DNA from: Euryarchaeota archaeon UBA125
Lineage (GTDB): Archaea; Thermoplasmatota; Poseidoniia; Poseidoniales; Thalassarchaeaceae
Assembly: GCA_002502625.1 (NCBI GenBank)
Contig: DAPV01000102.1
Location: 1 to 11,598 of the forward strand
Direction of reading: 5' to 3'
DNA: 11,598 nt
Shown in pieces: positions 6,841 through 11,598 of this stretch; position 1 is the stretch's first letter, and every line of letters begins with the position of its first letter. The notes beneath the pieces were generated by a model. The model worked only from the letters and a program-made list of their open reading frames with translations, was not told the origin of the DNA and did no database searches. The translations under genes and the position numbers were made by a program.

Positions 6841-7989
6841 ATGGTCGACCTCACGCTATCCGAAGAGCAAGAGATGTTACGAGAACTCGCTCATGAGTTT
6901 GCAATTGAGAGTATTAGGCCTAGAGCTGAGCATTGGGATGAAAATAGTGAATTTCCAATGGATACAATTGCAGAAGCACATGAAATGGGATTGCTTAACC
7001 TTCACATTCCGGAAGAATATGGAGGCATGGGAATGAATTGTCTTACAGAGGCAGTAGTTCAAGAAGAATTAGCGTGGGGAGATCCTGGTTTCGCAACTGC
7101 TGCCTATTCTAATGGATTAACAGCAGCGCCAATCATTACAGGTGGAACGGAAGAGCAGAAACAAAAATATCTCGGGTGGTTAGTCGAAAAGCCATCTATT
7201 GCAGCATATGCAGTCACAGAGCCAGGTGCAGGTAGCGACGTAGCAGCGATTCAAAGCACTGCAGTGAAAGACGGTGACGATTACATCCTTAACGGAAATA
7301 AAATGTGGATTACAGGAGCAGGGAAGGCAGATTGGTTCTTTGTTTTAGCATATACTGACAAAGAAGCCGGTTACAAAGGCATGAGCGGATTTATTGTAGA
7401 AGCAAATTGGGATGGAATATCATTAGGCAAGAAGGAGACAAACATGGGTCAAAGGGCTTCAGATACACGTGCAGTCAATTTTGAGAATGTTCGAGTACCT
7501 GCTGCGAATTTAGTAGGAGGTAAAGAAGGCGGAGGTTGGTTTAATGCAATGGCAGCATTTGATGTATCGAGACCAAGTATTGCTGCCCATGCAACAGGAA
7601 TTAGTCGTGCTGCATACGAACACTCTCTACAATATGCAGATGAACGAATGACTTTTGGAAAGAAGTTGCATCAACATCAAGCGATTCAATTCATGCTTGC
7701 AGATATGAAAACAGAAATTGAAGCAGCAAGATTACTGACTTGGAAATCAGCATGGATGATGGATAATGGAATGAGAAATACAGAATTTGCAGCACACGCT
7801 AAACGTTTTGCTGCAGATGCAGCAATGAAAATCACAACAGATGCAGTGCAAATATTTGGTGGATATGGCTACTCGGAAGAGTACCCTGTCGCTCGCCTCA
7901 TGCGAGCGGCAAAAGTGATGCAGATCTATGAAGGCAGCAGCCAAGTTCAGCGTATGATCATCGGACGAGAAATCGTTCGTGGACTTTGA
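6841..7989 (+). CDS. Acyl-CoA dehydrogenase, medium-chain (MCAD) type
   Basis: An FAD enzyme that oxidises acyl-CoA to trans-2-enoyl-CoA, the first step of beta-oxidation, and passes electrons to electron-transfer flavoprotein. Its 382 residues match the usual length of the family. The three expected parts are visible: the N-terminal helical domain (about 1-120), the beta domain with the flavin and substrate motifs YAVTEPGAGSD (123-133) and KMWITGAGKADW (154-165), and the C-terminal helical domain (from about 235) with ERMTFGKKLHQHQAIQFMLADM-type helix (268-289) and QIFGGYGYSEEYP (337-349). The likely catalytic base is Glu364 in QIYEGSSQVQR, the position used by medium- and short-chain enzymes rather than isovaleryl-CoA dehydrogenase. 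The motifs resemble mitochondrial and bacterial MCAD closely, but the chain-length preference remains inferred. No membrane segment is present, so it is cytoplasmic. It is followed after 9 bases by the nucleotidyltransferase gene, so the two probably share a transcript. Confidence 0.95.
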   Translation: MVDLTLSEEQEMLRELAHEFAIESIRPRAEHWDENSEFPMDTIAEAHEMGLLNLHIPEEYGGMGMNCLTEAVVQEELAWGDPGFATAAYSNGLTAAPIITGGTEEQKQKYLGWLVEKPSIAAYAVTEPGAGSDVAAIQSTAVKDGDDYILNGNKMWITGAGKADWFFVLAYTDKEAGYKGMSGFIVEANWDGISLGKKETNMGQRASDTRAVNFENVRVPAANLVGGKEGGGWFNAMAAFDVSRPSIAAHATGISRAAYEHSLQYADERMTFGKKLHQHQAIQFMLADMKTEIEAARLLTWKSAWMMDNGMRNTEFAAHAKRFAADAAMKITTDAVQIFGGYGYSEEYPVARLMRAAKVMQIYEGSSQVQRMIIGREIVRGL

Positions 7990-7995
7990 GGCGAT
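7988..7995 (+). promoter_or_regulatory. Shine-Dalgarno sequence of the MobA/MocA-like gene
   Basis: The octamer gaggcgat overlaps the stop codon of the acyl-CoA dehydrogenase and differs by one base from gaggtgat, the core expected to pair with archaeal 16S rRNA. Its GAGG is 7 bases before the ATG at 7999. It fixes that start and points to translational coupling of the two genes, unlike the apparently leaderless first genes nearby. Confidence 0.55.
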
Positions 7996-7998
7996 TCA

Positions 7999-8574
7999 AT
8001 GCGCAAGGCGCATCAGTTGCACTGTCTGATACTTGCCGCTGGAGCAAGTCAGCGGCTAGGAAGACCCAAAGCTCTCATCGAAGTAGATGGAGTTCCTGTT
8101 GTTCGAATGTTGGTTAATCGTCTCCAAGATATAGGGCTTAATCCAGTCATTGTCACTCGTCAAGAACTGATGCTCGATATCGCTCAAACATGTCAGGAAT
8201 CGACTATAGTGGTAAATCCAATTGCTGATCTCGGGCGCACTGGGACAATTCGTTGTGGTATTCTACATCTAATATCTCAAAGAGGTGGAGAACTTCCGTT
8301 CAGACTACTAATCGTTCCAGTAGACAGACCAGGATTTAGTATCGAAACAGTTCGTATACTCTCAGAACAGAATCAATGCTGTACTCCATCAAAGGATGGT
8401 CGAGGAGGACACCCTATTCTCCTAATGCCAGAAGATATTGAACGAATTTTGGCGGAACCTGATTCTGATCGGCCATTGCGCGACCTAGTAGATCCTGTTC
8501 ACGTTCCTGTCGATGATCCTCTACTGCATCTCAATATTGACCGTGAAGAGGATTTGATTGGGTTTGAGTCATAA
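7999..8574 (+). CDS. MobA/MocA-like nucleotidyltransferase (NTP_transf_3 family)
   Basis: The family moves a nucleotide (CMP or GMP) from CTP or GTP onto a phosphorylated acceptor; MocA and MobA do this to molybdopterin, and relatives act on sugar or alcohol phosphates. The 191-residue product has the nucleotide-binding signature LAAGASQRLGRPKAL (12-26), the metal-binding PVDRP (107-111), the GRGGHPILL segment (134-142) near the active site, and the closing LNIDREEDL motif (178-186), so it is a complete single-domain enzyme. MocA-type enzymes often lie with molybdenum hydroxylase genes, but none is seen here; instead it follows an acyl-CoA dehydrogenase. A molybdenum-cofactor role would fit the E1-like MoeB gene at 843-1964, but this is weak evidence. 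The acceptor is unknown. It is cytoplasmic, with no signal peptide. Its stop is 5 bases from the stop of the opposing helicase gene. Confidence 0.85.
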   Translation: MRKAHQLHCLILAAGASQRLGRPKALIEVDGVPVVRMLVNRLQDIGLNPVIVTRQELMLDIAQTCQESTIVVNPIADLGRTGTIRCGILHLISQRGGELPFRLLIVPVDRPGFSIETVRILSEQNQCCTPSKDGRGGHPILLMPEDIERILAEPDSDRPLRDLVDPVHVPVDDPLLHLNIDREEDLIGFES

Positions 8575-8579
8575 TTAGT

Positions 8580-10007
8580 TCAACGACGACGACGTTGACC
8601 TCGATTAGATTTGCCGCCTGAATTCCTTGAACGATTAGATCCATGTTTATTACTGCGATTTCCTTTTTTCTGAGAAGAATTAGAATGAGGGTTGTTTGGA
8701 CGATTATTTCGGCCTCGGTTTCGATTATTCCCCCTGGACCTATGCCCTTCATCAGCCCGTCTCCGAACTGATCGTTCACGACGAAGATCGGGTTGCCTTC
8801 GTGTTGGTGTTCTCGATATCTGTGACTTCTTCTTCCGCACCTCCCCTGGCTTCTGACCTGGCTTCGGAATAGCACCAGGGAAATGGTATGGGTGATCTTC
8901 GATTACTGGGATATCATGTCCGAGTAACCTATGGATCCCTACAAGATATCCACTCTCGGATTCATCACAGAATCCGAATGCTGAACCACTTTTACCTGCA
9001 CGAGCTGTTCGCCCTATACGATGTACATAACTCTCCGGGATATTGGGAAGATCAAAATTGAACACATGAGATATCCCCTCTACATCGATTCCACGGCTTG
9101 CAATATCAGTAGCAATCAAGATAGAAATATCACCATTTTTGAATTGAGAAAGGGCCCGCGTCCTAGCACCTTGACTCTTATTCCCATGTATTGCAACTGC
9201 CTCAATTTCAGCATGTCCAAGTTGTCTAACCAATCGATTAGCACCATGCTTAGTCCTAGTGAATACAATTGCTTTTTTCACATTATGCTCCTTGATTAAG
9301 GTTGTAAGCAGGTATTGCTTATTTGACTTCTTGACAAATAGAATATGTTGATCAATTCGGTCGACTGCAACTTCCTCCGGAGTAATCTCTACTCTTACTG
9401 CATCACGAAGAAATGACCCTGCAAGTTCAGATATAGAATTCGGCATCGTTGCACTGAACAAGAGATTCTGCCTATTCTTAGGAAGCATTTTCAGAATCTT
9501 TCGGATGTCTCGGATGAATCCCATATCTAACATTCGATCGGCTTCATCGAGAACGAAAAATTCGACATTTGATATGTCGATATGACCCTGAGATATGAGA
9601 TCAAGAAGACGTCCAGGGGTAGCAGTTAGAATATCGATTCCACGTTTAACCGCACGCACCTGAGGTTTCTGGCTTACACCCCCAAAAATGACATGATGGT
9701 AGAGAGGAAGATTTGCACCGTAAGCTGAGAATCGTTCGCCAATCTGTGCAGCAAGTTCTCTTGTAGGTGAGAGAATCAAAGCACGGATATTTCTGTGACC
9801 ACCTTGATCTGAATCTGCAATCCTCTGTAGTACTGGAAGAGCAAATGCAGCAGTTTTCCCAGTTCCTGTTTGAGCAACCCCAAGCACATCACGACCTTCG
9901 AGGAGAGGAGGAATTGCAAGTTCCTGAATTGGGGTTGGTTCAACATAACCTTCTTGATCAAGAGTCTGTAAAATCTCTGTTGAAAGACCTAGTGAGGTGA
10001 ATGACAT
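8580..10007 (-). CDS. rhlE: DEAD-box ATP-dependent RNA helicase, RhlE-like, with basic low-complexity tail
   Basis: It unwinds short RNA duplexes with ATP, probably in ribosome assembly or RNA decay. All family motifs are visible, counting from the ATG at 10007: Q motif PTPIQ (24-28), Walker A AQTGTGKT (45-52), PTREL (81-85), TPGR (130-133), DEAD (154-157), SAT (185-187), ATDIASRGID (299-308) and HRIGRTAR (329-336). The start MSFTSLGLS is the typical RhlE beginning. A TTG at 10052 would add 15 residues with no homology, and a gggggttgat ribosome-binding site sits before 10007, so 10007 is chosen. Residues about 390-475 are a disordered tail of Arg, Lys, Asn, Ser and Gly ending in RRRR, likely an unspecific RNA-binding region. 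The gene converges on the nucleotidyltransferase gene, with only 5 bases between the stops. A 161-base gap upstream suggests its own promoter. Confidence 0.95.
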   Translation of the reverse strand: MSFTSLGLSTEILQTLDQEGYVEPTPIQELAIPPLLEGRDVLGVAQTGTGKTAAFALPVLQRIADSDQGGHRNIRALILSPTRELAAQIGERFSAYGANLPLYHHVIFGGVSQKPQVRAVKRGIDILTATPGRLLDLISQGHIDISNVEFFVLDEADRMLDMGFIRDIRKILKMLPKNRQNLLFSATMPNSISELAGSFLRDAVRVEITPEEVAVDRIDQHILFVKKSNKQYLLTTLIKEHNVKKAIVFTRTKHGANRLVRQLGHAEIEAVAIHGNKSQGARTRALSQFKNGDISILIATDIASRGIDVEGISHVFNFDLPNIPESYVHRIGRTARAGKSGSAFGFCDESESGYLVGIHRLLGHDIPVIEDHPYHFPGAIPKPGQKPGEVRKKKSQISRTPTRRQPDLRRERSVRRRADEGHRSRGNNRNRGRNNRPNNPHSNSSQKKGNRSNKHGSNRSRNSGGKSNRGQRRRR

Positions 10008-10010
10008 AAT

Positions 10011-10020
10011 CAACCCCCAT
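10011..10020 (-). promoter_or_regulatory. Ribosome-binding site of the helicase gene
   Basis: Read on the minus strand, the bases before the ATG at 10007 are atgggggttg followed by att. The G-run lies 6 bases from the start codon and resembles ggaggtgat with a mismatch. It supports 10007 rather than the upstream TTG at 10052 as the start. Confidence 0.45.
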
Positions 10021-10141
10021 ACCTTTTCCAATGTCGAATCTAAGGTCCGCAAACCTTTGTCGGTCGAGTCCTGTGGTTAAACCCAACTGAGTTAATCCAC
10101 CTTAGAAGCCAATCTAGACCCTCAAGTCGACATAGTAAAAT
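10021..10141 (-). other. Helicase upstream gap; only weak TATA-like candidates
   Basis: This gap of moderate AT content holds no gene I can support. On the minus strand there are two weak TATA-like runs, gggtttaaccac centred near 10079 and gtggattaactc near 10094. Either would give a leader of about 45-60 bases with the ribosome-binding site near its end. Neither is a strong match, and the real promoter cannot be chosen from sequence alone. Confidence 0.3.
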
Positions 10142-10161
10142 GGTAAAATTCTAGATTTACC
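10142..10161 (-). terminator. Possible stem-loop terminator after the esterase gene
   Basis: GGTAAA and TTTACC, six bases each and exactly complementary, flank an 8-base loop and lie 7 bases past the esterase stop. On the minus strand the stem is followed by attttac, a short T-rich run of the kind that ends archaeal transcripts. The stem is short and AT-rich, so the hairpin itself would be weak; the T-run may be the functional part. Confidence 0.35.
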
Positions 10162-10168
10162 CCTATTA

Positions 10169-11071
10169 TCAATGAATATTGAGGAATTTCCACATTAAAG
10201 AATTCAGTCCACCTTCAAAATTTTGATCTATATTATGCCCAGCATTCTCAACTTTGTAATTTATTACTTCGCCACCATTTATACAATCAGAGTAAATACT
10301 ACGAATACTTCCATCCAACAAAGTAGTATTTTGAGCTGTAAGAGTACAGTTGTTATGCTCTGCCCAAACTCTAGCACTCTCGTCACCTGAGAGGAATACA
10401 TGACCCATCACACCTTCACCTCCATCATATGGAACCGAGTCATCATCTGCCCCAAGAATTTGCATGACAGAAGGATTCCCAGAATTTTCTGTGGGAATAT
10501 TTTCTGTTGTCAAACTAGTGACAACAGCAACAAAAGCAGAGAAGTAATTAGATTCAATACCAAGGGTGTGAGCCATTCCTGCTCCGTTAGAGAAACCAAT
10601 GACATATCGTCTTTCATGATCAATGTTTGTAAACGATTGCAAAGAATCTGCTATACTTTCAATAAATTGCGTATCGTTTGCTGTCGATGCTTCTTTTCCA
10701 AGATTCCATGATCTCTCAATGCCTTCAGGATATATTCCAATAAACTCTCCATCATCGATCATATCTCGAAACTGGCCAACGAAATGATCAGGCTGACCCC
10801 CATTACCATGTAGAGCAAATATCAGAGGGTAACATTTTGAGGATTCAATTATCGAGGGTGCTTGGATTAAGTATCTACGAATAATTTGTTCTCCATCTAT
10901 TTCTTGAACTAATGTATGTTCTGAAACTCTAGATTCAAGAGAAATAAAATTCTCACCAACTGAACAAGAATCTGAAACTTCAGTCGAATCTTCTTGTGTA
11001 TTATTCAGACAACCTGTCAAAGATGATGCCAAAATCAATATGGCTAATATTATATGTGAGAAATGACTCAT
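10169..11071 (-). CDS. Secreted lipoprotein esterase, PHB-depolymerase/LpqC-like alpha/beta hydrolase
   Basis: A predicted surface-anchored hydrolase of esters or polyesters. The N-terminus is a lipoprotein signal: a hydrophobic stretch (about 6-20) ending in the lipobox LTGC, with lipid-modified Cys21, then a polar acidic linker. The hydrolase domain (about 55-300) shows the oxyanion-hole HGNGG (88-92), the nucleophile motif GFSNGAG (159-165) with Ser161, an acid candidate in GADDDSVP (207-214), and His279 in NAGHN (276-280). These match the order Ser, Asp, His and the motif spacing of PHB depolymerase, feruloyl esterase and LpqC-type enzymes. Four cysteines after the lipobox (36, 80, 242, 263) could form disulfides outside the cell. 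The substrate is not deducible and might be a short-chain polyester, an acetylated or feruloylated polysaccharide, or a small ester. At 300 residues the gene is complete. The ATG at 11071 has a TATA-like box about 25 bases upstream, so the message may be leaderless. Confidence 0.88.
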   Translation of the reverse strand: MSHFSHIILAILILASSLTGCLNNTQEDSTEVSDSCSVGENFISLESRVSEHTLVQEIDGEQIIRRYLIQAPSIIESSKCYPLIFALHGNGGQPDHFVGQFRDMIDDGEFIGIYPEGIERSWNLGKEASTANDTQFIESIADSLQSFTNIDHERRYVIGFSNGAGMAHTLGIESNYFSAFVAVVTSLTTENIPTENSGNPSVMQILGADDDSVPYDGGEGVMGHVFLSGDESARVWAEHNNCTLTAQNTTLLDGSIRSIYSDCINGGEVINYKVENAGHNIDQNFEGGLNSLMWKFLNIH

Positions 11072-11089
11072 AATAATTACTCATTTTTC

Positions 11090-11099
11090 TAAATTAAAA
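11090..11099 (-). promoter_or_regulatory. TATA-like box for a leaderless esterase transcript
   Basis: On the minus strand the run ttttaattta is centred about 24 bases before the A of the ATG at 11071. In archaea transcription begins roughly 25 bases after the TATA centre, which places the transcript start at or next to the start codon. No Shine-Dalgarno sequence lies between, agreeing with a leaderless message. Confidence 0.5.
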
Positions 11100-11127
11100 T
11101 CGTTCGCAAGGGAACCTGGATTCTGGC

Positions 11128-11598
11128 TCAGTGGTGGTGTCCGCCGGGGCCGTGGACGTGGCCGTGGGAAATCTCCTCGGCAACTGCGGCGCGGACATCG
11201 ATGACTTCGACGCTGAATCGTAGAGTCTTTCCAGCCATCTGATGATTGAAATCCACAGTCACTATATCGTCTGAAATGTCTGTTATGGTAAACGGCATTT
11301 GTTGACCTTGCTCGGTCTGTGCTGCACCCATTACTCCAACCTCAAGAGGCATTTCTGGAGGAAATTGGTTTCGAGGAACTTGCTGGATTGCTCCGTCATC
11401 CTTCTCGCCGTATGCTCGATCTGGTGTTAGAGTAAATTCCCTCTTTTCACCAACTGCTGCTCCCATCATCTCTTCTTCGAATCCGGGTATCATTTGGTTG
11501 TGCCCAACTAGGAATACTAGAGGGTCCCTATCTTTGCTGCTGTCGAATACTTCTCCGTCGGGGAAGGTACCTGTGTAGTGCACCGCCGCGACCATGTC
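11128..11598 (-). CDS. slyD: SlyD-like FKBP-type peptidyl-prolyl isomerase, 5'-truncated by the window edge
   Basis: It catalyses cis-trans isomerisation of bonds before proline and acts as a folding chaperone; SlyD also binds nickel and other metals. The visible part has the FKBP strand VHYTGTFPDGEVFDSS (about 5-20 from the Met at 11595), GHNQMIPGFEE (31-41), AYGEKDD (61-67), an insert-in-flap chaperone segment (about 68-116) and the signature NHQMAGKTLRFSVEV (117-131). It ends in EEISHGHVHG and a GGHHH tail, a likely metal-binding segment. The first visible Met is preceded in frame by a GAC (Asp) codon, and FKBP proteins commonly have GD before this valine strand, so the true start lies past position 11598. 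The gene is therefore partial at its 5' end and its stop is in the window. It is 56 bases from the esterase gene, which has its own TATA-like box, so co-transcription is not needed. Confidence 0.92.
   Translation of the reverse strand, partial: DMVAAVHYTGTFPDGEVFDSSKDRDPLVFLVGHNQMIPGFEEEMMGAAVGEKREFTLTPDRAYGEKDDGAIQQVPRNQFPPEMPLEVGVMGAAQTEQGQQMPFTITDISDDIVTVDFNHQMAGKTLRFSVEVIDVRAAVAEEISHGHVHGPGGHHH

Noticed and set aside
8575..8579. A terminator between the converging nucleotidyltransferase and helicase genes
   Set aside because: Only five bases separate the stops and no stem-loop or T-run is visible, so the transcripts must overlap the opposing gene ends.
8531..8875. 114-codon open frame on the minus strand overlapping the helicase tail
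   Set aside because: It is an alternative frame of the low-complexity helicase tail and extends into the end of the nucleotidyltransferase gene; it has no domain and no ribosome-binding site.
10008..10052. Upstream extension of the helicase to a TTG codon
   Set aside because: The extra 15 residues do not resemble RhlE starts, whereas the ATG at 10007 begins the typical MSFTSLGLS sequence and has a G-rich ribosome-binding site before it.
10055..10075. tRNA T-arm-like string (ggtcgagtcc) in the gap upstream of the helicase
   Set aside because: The TTC of the T-loop is missing, no anticodon or acceptor stem can be built around it, and on the plus strand the required upstream part would fall inside the helicase gene.

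Overview
The window most resembles a chromosomal segment of a marine planktonic archaeon, probably a Marine Group II (Poseidoniia-type) euryarchaeote. This is an inference. It rests on the moderate AT-richness, the compact gene packing, start codons with little or no leader (one gene has a TATA-like box about 25 bases before its ATG), and a mix of bacterial-looking metabolic and chaperone genes. The mix includes an MCAD-like acyl-CoA dehydrogenase, a RhlE-like helicase, a SlyD-like FKBP and a fused two-subunit keto-acid dehydrogenase. No rRNA, tRNA, insertion sequence, phage gene or CRISPR array is visible, and no gap between genes exceeds about 160 bases.

Bases 1-8574 carry seven plus-strand genes. 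In order they are: a two-helix membrane protein with a Pro/Gly/Thr-rich N-terminus and a degenerate LDL-receptor-A-like tail; a MoeB/ThiF-type E1-like adenylyltransferase fused to a rhodanese domain; a receiver-domain protein with an acidic coiled coil and no DNA-binding domain; a single-chain alpha+beta E1 of a 2-oxoacid dehydrogenase; a CaCA-family cation antiporter; a medium-chain-type acyl-CoA dehydrogenase; and a MobA/MocA-like nucleotidyltransferase, coupled to the dehydrogenase by a 9-base gap and a good ribosome-binding site.

Bases 8580-11598 carry three minus-strand genes, met tail to tail: a DEAD-box RNA helicase with an 85-residue basic low-complexity tail, a secreted lipoprotein esterase of the PHB-depolymerase/LpqC type, and the 5'-truncated gene of a SlyD-like prolyl isomerase that runs off the right edge.

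The clearest possible functional link is between the 2-oxoacid dehydrogenase E1 and the acyl-CoA dehydrogenase, two consecutive types of step in branched-chain amino acid breakdown. They are separated by a cation antiporter, and no E2 or E3 gene lies here. The other neighbours look like separate housekeeping functions. I see no convincing new multi-gene system. The most distinctive items are the one-disulfide LDLa-like tail, the long N-terminal extension and GEG motif of the fused E1, the asymmetric ion site of the antiporter, and the inverted repeat just upstream of the acyl-CoA dehydrogenase.
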